A stretch of 32,961 nt of DNA from Candidatus Ancillula prorhinotermitis (lineage in GTDB: Bacteria; Actinomycetota; Actinomycetes; Actinomycetales; Bifidobacteriaceae), in NCBI GenBank assembly GCA_031280795.1, contig JAITGF010000013.1, positions 1 to 32,961 on the forward strand, given 5' to 3'. Each line of letters begins with the position of its first letter. Position 1 is the stretch's first letter. A program made the position numbers and the translations under genes. This document shows, piece by piece, positions 1 to 10,297 of this stretch. The notes beneath the pieces were generated by a model. The model ran no database searches and was not told where the DNA came from. It saw only the letters and a list, made by a program, of their open reading frames with translations.

Positions 1-3000
1 CACGCATAATGTCGAAGTATTGCTGTGCACTGTGCCCGGATGGGTCAACTTTGTTCACTCCGTCGTTTTCCGCATAGGTGTAGAGGTTTTGTGAGGTGAT
101 TGATTGAACGCGTCCGAACTGGTCATCTTGAGTCACGAACGTGCCCGTTTCTGCATCCAAATAACGTGCACGCAAGTATTGCAAGCCTGTTAGTGGGTTA
201 CTCACTTCAGCATTAAATCCTGGTGATGGTGTCTGCTCTAGGGACTGCGCGGGTGATCGTGACGGTGTCTGCGTGGGTGCACCTACCCGCCCAATTGACT
301 GATTGAGCAGGTTAGAAAGCGATGCACCGGTTGGGCTGTAAGTGTGGATTCCAAGCGAGGTGGTAGTCAGGGCGGTGGACGGGGTGGTAATTTGTACAGC
401 AGTTGGAGTGCCGTCTAGCAAATGCGACATGCTATCCGCACCTGTCACCACCGAACCGTGTCCGTCAAAACTGTAGGAAGAATAATCACTGTTCAAGCTG
501 TTAAAATCTGCCAGTGGTGTGGCACTACTTGGCAAATATGTATAACTGTCACGTAATTGATCTTGAGCGTTATAAGTGTCAAGTACACGTGTATTATCAA
601 CAGAATTTGCATCGTTTAAGTAGTAGGTTAATTCATAATTATCACGTTCGCCCGGTGGCGGGTCTTGCGGTAGTGCGAGATTATCAGGCGTATTATTTGG
701 CGTGATTTCTACATTTTCGTTCAAGAACCCGTTCACATCTGCGTCATTATTATGGCTAATCTGTGCTTCAGCTAAACCATTTTGAACTGCGCTGCCACCA
801 CCTTTGAACAGGTCTTTATATGTTGAAATCTGCAGGTCAGCACTACCAAGTTCTAGCTCGTGATTAGTTAGTACTTTATCATTAAACTCACGTGTAAATA
901 TCATTGAGCAAATTGGTGCAAGTGGTGTGATTATTGGCGTTCCACCACAAAGCAGATGCTGAGTAAATCCGTAAGTAAAGAAGATGTTCTGTGAGTGATC
1001 AAATTTGCGCTCAAATTCATATTTTGTAACACTTTCACCATTTGAAACCGCTGTATTTATGCCATTTGCGAGTATATAATCACGTGGGCCAAATGAGGCG
1101 TTATCTGCATAAACTTGCATTGCATCAAAAACTTCACGGATGCGGCTGGCTTCAAAAACTTTATTACCATCACCATCATAAGTTGCTGCCATCAAAAGTC
1201 TGTTCTGACCGTTTGACTGACCATTTAACTGCGCATTTAACTGTGCACCGTTTTGACCTAACGCTAAATCTCGCACTGCGATAAGCCTGTTTTCGACATC
1301 ATATTCGTAACTTTGCGTGTCAATATTTTCTCCTGACGAATTTTTACGCTGTAGCGTAATTCTATTACCGTTTTGGTCATATTGGTATTCATTTTTGCGC
1401 TCATTTACCGCGTCATAACTAGTAATTAATTGGTTATCATCGCTAAAAGTGTATGCAATATTTGCGACTACTTTCTCATCATATTTGCGTAGTAATTTTA
1501 TGCGATTACCAAATGCATCATAGGCATATTCTTCGGATAAACTGTGCTCTTGTGCGTTGTTCCTGTCGTCATTTTCACCAAACCGACTAAGCTGCACAGA
1601 CCACAAAATGATTTGTCCCACTTCGTCATATTTGTAATTATTGGTAATCGTTTCTGTGTTATTATTGCCGTCATTTTTACGCTGCAGATTAATAATTTCC
1701 TGGCTAATTTGGTTCTCTGAGTTGTAAGTGTAAGCAAACTCTGAGGGCACTTCACCAACTGCATCGTAGTTAGTTAATTTTACTACTTGACCGTTTAAGC
1801 TGTAGGCATATTTTGTACTTGTACCGTCAGCTTTTTGGGCAGATTCTGGAGATGTATTATTACCGTGATAAGTAAATCTTGTAACGCGGTCTTGTAAATC
1901 AGTAATTGAAATTGCGCGGTCAAGTGAATCGTATTCGTATGATAATTTACTTTTTAGTGCGTCATTTTGGAAAGTTGAAAGTATTTGCAGTCGTCCATAA
2001 CCGTCGTATTCATAGTGGATTGATTTGCCATCTTTATGCGTTTCACTTGCCATTTGACCGGCATCATTATAGGTGTAGACTACTTGACCAGATGCATCAA
2101 GCATTTGTGTACGTTGTCCGTCTGAATCTGCTTTGTAATACACGTTTTGGGCAGTTTGACCATCATACTGCACCCGCAAAAGGCTGCCGAGTTTGTCATA
2201 GTCATATGTGATTAACTGCCCATTTTGCTGGCGTTTTGAGATGAGTTTACTGTTAAAGTCATATTGAAATCCTTGAACTTTACGCTCTGGCGTAATAATT
2301 GACAATTGGTTACCGAGTGCGTCGAATTGGTAATGCGTTGTTTTGGTGTTTTGGAGTGTGAAGTTTTGGGCGGGAACGTTTTGGGCAGCTGCGTTTTGAA
2401 GATCAGTGTTTGGGGCGGCGCTCGCTCGGGTATTTTGCACAGATAATGCATGCGCATCCACCTCTCCAATGGTGCTACTTATCATATTGCCCATATTATC
2501 ATACTGGTAAATTTCACCGCGCCCAAGTGCATCAAGCGTGGAGCTAAGCTGGTGTGCCGCGTCATAATTCATTTGCAACATCGCCCCGTTAGCAGCTTTG
2601 ATGGCGGTGTTATTACCGGCGGCGTCATAATCTAAAGTTACTGCGTTTCCAAGAGCATCGACCTGGCTGGTCACTTGACCGAGTGCGTTATAAACGGACC
2701 TCGTGCAAGCAGAATCTGATTGACTTGTAGGCATTATTACACTCATGCAGTTTGACAAATTTCTACCAAGCACGTCGTACATGTAAGCATGAACATTCCC
2801 CCGTGCGTCAGTCGTTTTTGTTATATTGCCAAGCAGATCAAATTCTTGTAAAGTGGTTTTTTCACCTTGGGTGGTGGCGGTTTGCCTGCCAAATGTGTCA
2901 TAGTAATATTGCACTGGGAGCTGTGATCCGGATTTGTGTGAAATCAAGCGTCCGAAATTATTATATTCAGAAGTTTGCACTTTTCCACTTGGTGAAACAG

Positions 3001-6000
3001 TGCGAATTAATTGCCCAAAACTGTCATATTCATTATGGGTTTCACCGCCAAGTGGGTTCACAGTTTTGACTAAGTTATGTGATGCATCATAGAAATTCTG
3101 AGTCACTGCCTCCGTGCCGTCATTTAGCATTTGCGAAGTTTTAGTTAAATCACCAGAGGTGTTATATTCAAAGGAAGAGTGTGCGCCAAGTGAATTACTT
3201 TGCTCTAGAATGCGCCCAAGGTTATCGTAGTGGTAAAATGTTTGCAAGCCGCCAGGGCTTTCTTCTACGAGCAACTGTCCAGTTAGTGAATATGTGTAGT
3301 TCGTAGCATTACCAAGTGGATCAACTTCGAGCACTTTATTGCCTGATTGGTCGTATTCAAATGAGGTGGTGGCACCTAGTGGGTCTGTCATGTTAGTGAC
3401 TTTTCCAAATGCGTCGTAATCTGTAGTAGATACGTATCCGAGTGCGTTTTGCTGTTGGATTTGGCGACCGAGCTCATCATATGCCATGCGTGTTATATTA
3501 CCAAGTGGGTCAATTTGCTTCACACGCCGCCCTGCGGGGTCATATTCATAACGCGTTACGCCACCTTGTGCATCAGATGTGGACGCTGTATTGCCGAGCT
3601 GTTCGTATTGTGTCGTAGTGCAAATTCTTGCGCCCTCATTTGCAACCTGCAGATTTAATGCGGATGCATCAATGCCGACCTGACAGTTTTGAACTGCGCG
3701 TCCGAGCAAATCGTAAGTGGTAGTAGTTTTAATGCCCTCAAAACCAGTGTTAGAAATTACCTGTCCGAAGTTGTCGTATTCAGTAAAAGATGTGCGTGTA
3801 TTACTGTTTGGCGTGGTTTGCGTTAGGCGGATTTCACGGCCGAAATTGTCGTATTCATGCGTGGTTACAATGCTGTTTGACGGGGGTGCTGGTGCGAGTT
3901 CTGACGCATTTTCCAGTGCATTTTCTGGCACAGATTCTGGCGCGAACCCTAATACTGACTCTTGCACAAGTTGCCCGAAATTATCGTAAACGTAAATGTT
4001 TATTGAACCGTCAAAATTGATGCGTTTAACAACGTTGTTAAATGCATCATACTCATTCGTTTGCGTCTGACCAAGAGCATTTGTCGTGCTAATTTGCCTT
4101 CCTAAATTGTCATACTCATAGGAAGTGCAGTTGGTGAGTTCTGCGGGGTTCACGGTGCTTGCTGGGTTTGCGGTGCTTGACATTTCTCCATTTACATCAA
4201 ACGTACATTGCTTCAAAACCTGTCCCCAAGCGCTTGTCTCATAAGTTTCAATATTGCCATTTGGATAAAGTGTGCGAGCTAAGTCGCCAGTGAGATTGTA
4301 CTCAAATTCAGTAACATTGCCTAGCGCGTCAGTGCGAGAAGCTATTTTTCCTGACTGGTTATAGACAACTGACGTAACATTGCCTAGCGCGTCGATTTGA
4401 GAAAGTGGACGGTTCATTTCATCATGTGTATACTGCGTTTTATTACCTAGTTCATCGGTTTGCGCACTTAACTGCCCAGCCGCATTATAAGTGAAGGTTT
4501 TTGTGTCACCTTGTGGATTAACAACGCGAGATAGTAACCCTGAGGCATTGTATTCATATTCAGTTGCGTTGCCTAATGCGTCAGTTTGCTTCACAGGATT
4601 GCCTTTTGCGTCACGGTCGAAAGTGGTGCAATTTTGCGCAGGATTGCTAGGTTGCACGGGGGATTGCGCATCAAATTTGCATCGTTTAGCAACATTTCCG
4701 TGCTGATCATACTCAAGTGAAATTGTAACTAAACCACTTTGTGCTTGCAAGGTAGGGCGATTGACTGCGTCATACTCAGTGGTCGTGACATTGCCACGTG
4801 CATCAGTTTGTGAAATTAGATTACCATGTAAATCATATGCATTAGTAGTGTTTGTGCATACATTGTCTACACATTGTGTAGTTTTAGTCACTTTCCCAAG
4901 AGGATTATACTCGTACTGCGTTGTTTGCTGTGCGTCCTGTTGCGTATCTTTGATTAGAGTAACCTGCCCTTGGGTGTTGTATTCGTATTCAACCGTATTT
5001 CCACGCTCATTAACCTGCTTTATAAGCTGTGACAAAGCATCATACTCATACGTTTTCTCGCCTTTCATACTGTTTTCACGGATAATATTACCGTGATTAT
5101 CACGCTCAAAATTGTGAACATTTCCAAGCTTGTCAGTTTGGGAAATTACCCGGTGCAATGCGTCAAATTCTTGACTTTCGCGCGAACCATCTGGGTAAAT
5201 TGTTGTTTTAAGATTGTTAGCGTCGTCGTACTCAAAGCGGGTAATTGCACTTCCACTGTTTTCACTGCTTTCTACACTTTCAGCGGGGCGTATTTCTTGC
5301 ACTTTATTACCGCGTAAATCATATGCAAAACTTGTCACATTTCCCAGCGGATCAGCGGCACTGATTAATTCATTTTTGGCATTATAAACGTATTGTGAAA
5401 TATTTGCATTAGCATCTTTTATTTGCACTACATTGCCGTTTTGGTCATACAAATACTCTTCGAGCACGCCATCTTGGTAAGTGATTAAAGGCTTGCCACT
5501 TGGGGTGTAAGTGAAGGTTTTTGTGTTCTGATTTGCATCTACTTCACGCGTTTTATTGCCAGATTTATCATAATAATAAGTGGTAATATTACCGAGTTCG
5601 TCAGTAAAAATCATACTAGTTAAATCTTTTGGTGCGCCGTTATATTGAAAAGTTGATACACCACCCATTTGATTTCGAACACTCAATAATCTGCCGAATT
5701 CATCATAAATATAGTGTTCGAAATTGCCATCAGAATAAATTATTTTAGTTAAATTACCGGCAATGTCATATTCTTTTTGCATAATATTTCCACTAAAATC
5801 TCGCACAGTTACGGGTAAGTTTTGCGAATTATAAATTATTTCTTGATAATCACCATTAGTCTTAGTTTCCCGTGTTAAGTTGCCTGCTGTGTCATATTGA
5901 AAACTCGTTACATTACCCAGTTGATTGGCTTGAGGGTTGGTTCGCGAGCCAGTTTGCAGATCAGTTTGGCTTAATATGCGGTAACTATCGTCAATTTCGC

Positions 6001-9000
6001 GTGTGTATGCGGCGGTATTCTGTGCGTTATTTTGCGGGGCATTCACAGGTTCGGGTCGTTGGATCGTACGCAAGTTTTCGTCGAATTTATAGACTTTATC
6101 CACATCTACTCCGTCGATGTTTGTGGTAATTTTCGTTTCATTTACGTTGTAGTGTAAATTTGTTTTTGTGCCATTTGCATCAGTTTGCTCGGTTACGCGT
6201 CCTAAATCATCATAAGTGTTTTCAATAACTGTGACATTGTTGCCATCTAGCCAACTCGTCATTTGACCGTTTTCGTCGTAATTATACTTAATAACGTTCC
6301 CATCAGCGTTTGTAAACGTTTTGAGCAGTCCATCAGCATATGTATAGTGGTTTTTACTGCCATTTGGTAGGGTTATTTCGGTAATATTGCCATCACTATT
6401 TAGTGTAAAATTATACGCTCTACCGTAAAAATCTATCATGGATTTAATGAAAACACCATCGTATTGCAAAGTAATTCTTCGGTTAGAAAAATCCTCAATA
6501 CTTTGCAGGGTGCCATAGCGGTCGAAGTTGTAAGTTTTTTGCGCAGGCTCACCTTGCATATCAATAATTGTGTATCCAATAGCATTTTGGTCTGCGTCTT
6601 TTTGCACAGTTAATTTAAGCTTAGTGCCAGCTGGGGTTGTATAAGATCCATCAGCGTTTTTGATGAAATACCGCCTCGAACCATCGCCTTGGAAAAGGAT
6701 AATATCGCCATTTTGGGTGATGTCGTAGGCTAAATGTGCGAAATATTCAAAAGTCCAACCGCGCCCGAACTGCCCACTATTAGCACTATCTTTTGCGCCG
6801 ATTGAATTATAATTACGCACTATATTAAATGCCGCGTCTTGGCCGATTGACTCGTTTGAATTAGCATGTCCACCGGTTTTACCAACGATATTTGAGGTAT
6901 AGTCAGTGCTTTTGAAGAAGAAATTTCCAGTGGATGTATTAACTGGCTCTAAATCAAATTCAGAAAGCATACCGCGTCCGTTATTGGCGTAAATTAGGCG
7001 ACGCTTGTGTTCATCATCAAGGTTGCTAGGGCGGGTATATGGAATTGTAGCATTTTTTGTGGGGTTACGAATAAACCAAGTATTACCTGGAAAGGCTAGG
7101 TAGTCTCTAGGTCTGTTGTCAAGAATTAGCTGTTCGACACTGACTCCGTAAAAGGCAGCAACAAAAGGAATTGTATCTTGGTCGGTGAACTTATAGATGA
7201 TGAAAGTGTCAGAGCTACCTTCAGGCGTAGAAACCTCTTGACTTGTGATTTCTGGCATGCCCCCTCCATCTGGTGGGTTAGGCGCACCATCATAAAGCGT
7301 CTGCATGCCACTTCCTCTAGCTGTAATTTTGTAAGGCAAGTTGTTTTGAAAACTGCCAAAAAGCCTAGACTGCCAGTTAGACTCAAAGCGGTCAAAAATC
7401 CCTAAGTCAAAGGTCGACGTATTGAAAAGGTTAGAGTTAGGAAAGACGCGCTTGTCAGTAGAAGTTGTGTCGCCGACTTCTTGAGCTACGCCTCCTGCCT
7501 TTAGTGCATAATCTACACGTAGCCCTGGGCGAATTTCACCATCAGCAAAAACGCCAACGACATTTTGCATACCCGAAACCTGTTTTTTAGTGAGTACGTT
7601 AGCGCTGACGTTAGGAGTATCTAAGGGTAGGTTTTCATCAACCCCATCAACGACTTGCCAAGTGATATCCATGTAGAAGCGTTCACGCCCATGTGCATTC
7701 CCCGGCCCAGAAAATACCACCGCCTCTTGATCTTCTTCGCTAGCAGTTAGCATTATGCCGTAGTTAGGAGCACCATTTTTCCAAAGACGGGCATGCTCAG
7801 TGATATCCCAGTTCGCCCATTTTGCATCCCCCGATAGGTCTTGACCACCTTCTAATCGGGCGCGATTCATGGGCTGATTATTCCATGTGTAAGCGCTTCC
7901 ATACCAAGGTTCTTGGACAAATTCTGCATAGACTACTGCGCCAGGTGGCGTTGAATTCGTATACTTATAACCACGCAATTTGGCATTCAGCCGCACATTA
8001 TCGGGCAGGTTTTGCCAATCGTAGTTGATTTTAATAAACGAGCGCGTAGCGCCATAAGTGAGGTTCGGGCAAGTTGGAACACCGACGTGATTGCCACGCT
8101 CCCAGCCGACGTAGAGGTAAGGATTACCATAGTGGTCAACATTGGGCCCAGCATTACAATTCCCATCTGGTGTACCGTTTTCTATGAAGTGCCATTCCAT
8201 ATTCGCACCATCTAAAAAGATGGTCGGGTCAATGACGACTGGGTATGCGCGACTTAGGTCATCTAACCACTTAGAATCTACTGTAAGGCGCAGGGTTTGC
8301 GCATCTTCTAGAGTCAGCCAAAGATCGGTGCTAAATTCGCCGTTACTATCAAACATTCGTGGGGCAGTGATGGTGAATATTGGAGTGGCGCCTAGACGCG
8401 GTATGCTTTTCGCAGGTGTACCTTGCGCGCCGTGTGTGCTCGCATCGAACGCGATACCACGTGGCGCATCTTCGTCGCCTATTTGTACGTCCGTAGCACT
8501 AAATGCAAAGACGATGCCGTTTTGCCAGAAGTAAAATAGCGGGTGTTCGGGGCTCGATGTCAGAATATAATCGAAGGTGTAGTTTGCGTGATTGCTACTG
8601 TTATTAGGTTCCTCAGAGCCATCTCCAAAGGGTGCAAGTGGGTGGTTAATGATGATGTCCTCTTTTATCTCCAAAGTTTTTGCAGTGTATTGCAGGTCAA
8701 CGCCACTGTATTTACCTACACCGACATTGTTATAGCGGATGGAGCTGTTTTGGACGACGGGGTTTTGAAGTGAACCAAATTGCGGTAGAAGTTGTAAGGT
8801 ATAAGCATCTTTTTGGAGGGTAATACCCTCTCCAGATGTTGGTAATTTTAGATCATATGGCACGTTCTTTGGTGTAAATCCGGGGCTATCTTGTGCGTCT
8901 AAGCTCTGCTGGTCCGAATCAAGTGAAACACCAAGTGAGGTATCAATTGCTCGCAGCTCTGCGTTAGAGGGTTTGCGACCTCTACTTTTTACTCTAGACT

Positions 9001-10207
9001 TCGTGCTTGGGGGGCTTTCTGCGCGCTGCATGATGGGTACGTCAAATACGCGGGTCAAAAACGTACCATCTGGAAATTCATATGTTCTAGAAGTTTCATC
9101 TTCATCAATTAGAGTAGCTGTGTCGTCAATTGGCGAAACGTCTATATCGCTTGCACCATCACTAAACACATTATCTTGCGCGATCGTTTCGTTTCCAGGC
9201 GCGGGAGCTCGCATAGGGATAGGCGTACGCAAAACAGTGTCACTTGTAGCATCTTCGTCGATGGGCTCTTGCGCACCTAGCGGTAGAGGTTCCTTTGTGC
9301 CCTTTTCTGCATGATCATCACCTATGAACTCAGTATTTGGCGCGCGTGCATTATTCTGTACATGCATTAGTGTCTGATTCAGGTCAAAGCGTATCCGCAA
9401 AACATCTGTGTCAGCTTTAGCGCTAAGTGGGTGCTGCACTATGAATGCCAACGCGATAATAACGGCGAGTGCAGGTCGGTAAAAGCGCTTTGAAAGGTGT
9501 GCGACTTTCTGGTGTAGCGGCGTGGTGGACACTTTATTGTGCAGGAAGTTTAGTACGAAGACAAGTAGAGATATGTTAAGAATACTTGAGATGACGTTTA
9601 TGGCACCAAGCATCTGCATCACTGAAGTAGAAGCATTAGAGAAATGGTATATGAGCATAGCAATACCGCCTACACATAGCGAAACTAGAGTCTCTAATGC
9701 GGATAAAACTGCTAGCCACAAGAGTGCGCGCTTGAAGATAACGCGCTTGCTGATGTGACTTTGCATATGGCATTGTACATCGTTGGTCATGTAAGAGTGA
9801 CTGCGCGACACGCTAGTCAGGGTGTTTACATTCGTATCAAGACCTGCGCTCTGTGGTGTACCATTGAGTAGCTTGGCCTCTCTCATGGACGCATTGCCTT
9901 TGCAAGTACTCGGGGCAAATACCTGGCTCACATACTTCTGCGGTAAAGAGAACGTAAAGAACAGCATGGCCAAGCCAGAGAGCGCGATAGTTGTGGCAAT
10001 TATCAACAATGTTTCGGCTTCTAGAAAAATCACATCGCGCTCTAACCAGTGGGCAGGCTTAAAGAACTCTCCGCTTAAAATTTCACGTGTCAGAGCGCCA
10101 ACGAAGTCCGGAATTAGGCGCACAAAATACGCAAACACTAGGGCAAAAGTAGCCAGTGCCATCATTATGGTCGCGATAACAGGTAGCGACCGCACCTTAT
10201 CGTTCAT
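1..10207 (-). CDS. Giant RHS/YD-repeat polymorphic-toxin-like protein (C-terminus outside window)
   Basis: One reading frame runs from an ATG at 10207 to the left edge without a stop, giving 3402 codons here. Residues about 8-30, 66-86, 163-186, 199-221 and 245-260 are hydrophobic; the last ends in A-K-A before D, like a signal-peptidase site. An acidic linker follows, then a WapA-like stretch ending YPVVIDPT (about 655), a DNRLRE-like region (about 665-855, with TWNNQP), a LysM-like segment (about 1003-1050, YGVSVEQL) and a DUF6531-like region (about 1083-1196). Roughly 90 degenerate YD repeats of about 20 residues (YDxxGxxxxxTDxxG) fill about 1225-3140. The RHS core has YLRARYLDAETGTF (about 3340) and DPSGH (about 3390), ten residues before the edge. 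In known RHS/WapA toxins the repeats form a shell and a variable toxin follows the core, so the toxin and immunity gene should lie to the left. The frame is intact. The function in interbacterial competition is inferred; the membrane module suggests surface anchoring. Confidence 0.93.
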   Translation of the reverse strand, partial: MNDKVRSLPVIATIMMALATFALVFAYFVRLIPDFVGALTREILSGEFFKPAHWLERDVIFLEAETLLIIATTIALSGLAMLFFTFSLPQKYVSQVFAPSTCKGNASMREAKLLNGTPQSAGLDTNVNTLTSVSRSHSYMTNDVQCHMQSHISKRVIFKRALLWLAVLSALETLVSLCVGGIAMLIYHFSNASTSVMQMLGAINVISSILNISLLVFVLNFLHNKVSTTPLHQKVAHLSKRFYRPALAVIIALAFIVQHPLSAKADTDVLRIRFDLNQTLMHVQNNARAPNTEFIGDDHAEKGTKEPLPLGAQEPIDEDATSDTVLRTPIPMRAPAPGNETIAQDNVFSDGASDIDVSPIDDTATLIDEDETSRTYEFPDGTFLTRVFDVPIMQRAESPPSTKSRVKSRGRKPSNAELRAIDTSLGVSLDSDQQSLDAQDSPGFTPKNVPYDLKLPTSGEGITLQKDAYTLQLLPQFGSLQNPVVQNSSIRYNNVGVGKYSGVDLQYTAKTLEIKEDIIINHPLAPFGDGSEEPNNSSNHANYTFDYILTSSPEHPLFYFWQNGIVFAFSATDVQIGDEDAPRGIAFDASTHGAQGTPAKSIPRLGATPIFTITAPRMFDSNGEFSTDLWLTLEDAQTLRLTVDSKWLDDLSRAYPVVIDPTIFLDGANMEWHFIENGTPDGNCNAGPNVDHYGNPYLYVGWERGNHVGVPTCPNLTYGATRSFIKINYDWQNLPDNVRLNAKLRGYKYTNSTPPGAVVYAEFVQEPWYGSAYTWNNQPMNRARLEGGQDLSGDAKWANWDITEHARLWKNGAPNYGIMLTASEEDQEAVVFSGPGNAHGRERFYMDITWQVVDGVDENLPLDTPNVSANVLTKKQVSGMQNVVGVFADGEIRPGLRVDYALKAGGVAQEVGDTTSTDKRVFPNSNLFNTSTFDLGIFDRFESNWQSRLFGSFQNNLPYKITARGSGMQTLYDGAPNPPDGGGMPEITSQEVSTPEGSSDTFIIYKFTDQDTIPFVAAFYGVSVEQLILDNRPRDYLAFPGNTWFIRNPTKNATIPYTRPSNLDDEHKRRLIYANNGRGMLSEFDLEPVNTSTGNFFFKSTDYTSNIVGKTGGHANSNESIGQDAAFNIVRNYNSIGAKDSANSGQFGRGWTFEYFAHLAYDITQNGDIILFQGDGSRRYFIKNADGSYTTPAGTKLKLTVQKDADQNAIGYTIIDMQGEPAQKTYNFDRYGTLQSIEDFSNRRITLQYDGVFIKSMIDFYGRAYNFTLNSDGNITEITLPNGSKNHYTYADGLLKTFTNADGNVIKYNYDENGQMTSWLDGNNVTVIENTYDDLGRVTEQTDANGTKTNLHYNVNETKITTNIDGVDVDKVYKFDENLRTIQRPEPVNAPQNNAQNTAAYTREIDDSYRILSQTDLQTGSRTNPQANQLGNVTSFQYDTAGNLTRETKTNGDYQEIIYNSQNLPVTVRDFSGNIMQKEYDIAGNLTKIIYSDGNFEHYIYDEFGRLLSVRNQMGGVSTFQYNGAPKDLTSMIFTDELGNITTYYYDKSGNKTREVDANQNTKTFTYTPSGKPLITYQDGVLEEYLYDQNGNVVQIKDANANISQYVYNAKNELISAADPLGNVTSFAYDLRGNKVQEIRPAESVESSENSGSAITRFEYDDANNLKTTIYPDGSRESQEFDALHRVISQTDKLGNVHNFERDNHGNIIRENSMKGEKTYEYDALSQLIKQVNERGNTVEYEYNTQGQVTLIKDTQQDAQQTTQYEYNPLGKVTKTTQCVDNVCTNTTNAYDLHGNLISQTDARGNVTTTEYDAVNRPTLQAQSGLVTISLEYDQHGNVAKRCKFDAQSPVQPSNPAQNCTTFDRDAKGNPVKQTDALGNATEYEYNASGLLSRVVNPQGDTKTFTYNAAGQLSAQTDELGNKTQYTHDEMNRPLSQIDALGNVTSVVYNQSGKIASRTDALGNVTEFEYNLTGDLARTLYPNGNIETYETSAWGQVLKQCTFDVNGEMSSTANPASTVNPAELTNCTSYEYDNLGRQISTTNALGQTQTNEYDAFNNVVKRINFDGSINIYVYDNFGQLVQESVLGFAPESVPENALENASELAPAPPSNSIVTTHEYDNFGREIRLTQTTPNSNTRTSFTEYDNFGQVISNTGFEGIKTTTTYDLLGRAVQNCQVGIDASALNLQVANEGARICTTTQYEQLGNTASTSDAQGGVTRYEYDPAGRRVKQIDPLGNITRMAYDELGRQIQQQNALGYVSTTDYDAFGKVTNMTDPLGATTSFEYDQSGNKVLEVDPLGNATNYTYSLTGQLLVEESPGGLQTFYHYDNLGRILEQSNSLGAHSSFEYNTSGDLTKTSQMLNDGTEAVTQNFYDASHNLVKTVNPLGGETHNEYDSFGQLIRTVSPSGKVQTSEYNNFGRLISHKSGSQLPVQYYYDTFGRQTATTQGEKTTLQEFDLLGNITKTTDARGNVHAYMYDVLGRNLSNCMSVIMPTSQSDSACTRSVYNALGQVTSQVDALGNAVTLDYDAAGNNTAIKAANGAMLQMNYDAAHQLSSTLDALGRGEIYQYDNMGNMISSTIGEVDAHALSVQNTRASAAPNTDLQNAAAQNVPAQNFTLQNTKTTHYQFDALGNQLSIITPERKVQGFQYDFNSKLISKRQQNGQLITYDYDKLGSLLRVQYDGQTAQNVYYKADSDGQRTQMLDASGQVVYTYNDAGQMASETHKDGKSIHYEYDGYGRLQILSTFQNDALKSKLSYEYDSLDRAISITDLQDRVTRFTYHGNNTSPESAQKADGTSTKYAYSLNGQVVKLTNYDAVGEVPSEFAYTYNSENQISQEIINLQRKNDGNNNTETITNNYKYDEVGQIILWSVQLSRFGENDDRNNAQEHSLSEEYAYDAFGNRIKLLRKYDEKVVANIAYTFSDDNQLITSYDAVNERKNEYQYDQNGNRITLQRKNSSGENIDTQSYEYDVENRLIAVRDLALGQNGAQLNAQLNGQSNGQNRLLMAATYDGDGNKVFEASRIREVFDAMQVYADNASFGPRDYILANGINTAVSNGESVTKYEFERKFDHSQNIFFTYGFTQHLLCGGTPIITPLAPICSMIFTREFNDKVLTNHELELGSADLQISTYKDLFKGGGSAVQNGLAEAQISHNNDADVNGFLNENVEITPNNTPDNLALPQDPPPGERDNYELTYYLNDANSVDNTRVLDTYNAQDQLRDSYTYLPSSATPLADFNSLNSDYSSYSFDGHGSVVTGADSMSHLLDGTPTAVQITTPSTALTTTSLGIHTYSPTGASLSNLLNQSIGRVGAPTQTPSRSPAQSLEQTPSPGFNAEVSNPLTGLQYLRARYLDAETGTFVTQDDQFGRVQSITSQNLYTYAENDGVNKVDPSGHSAQQYFDIMR

Positions 10208-10213
10208 GTGTGC

Positions 10214-10242
10214 ATTATATCACAGCGATGAGACAATGTCAA
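10214..10242 (-). promoter_or_regulatory. Consensus sigma-70-type promoter of the RHS gene
   Basis: On the minus strand TTGACA (10242-10237) is followed by a 17-base spacer and TATAAT (10219-10214). Both hexamers match the consensus perfectly, and a TGA triplet just before the -10 adds an extended -10 element. Only 6 bases separate the -10 box from the ATG at 10207, so the transcript probably starts at or next to the start codon (leaderless). This also supports the chosen start. Confidence 0.85.
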
Positions 10243-10297
10243 GCAAAACTCTCAAAAATCTGTACCCGGAGTAGAAATGTAAGGTGATACTTACCTC

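Noticed and set aside
1..7000. Regularly spaced short repeated motifs that could be taken for a CRISPR array or a DNA repeat
   Set aside because: They follow the reading frame and encode YD repeats (YDxxG...), with variable codons and no constant-length spacers.
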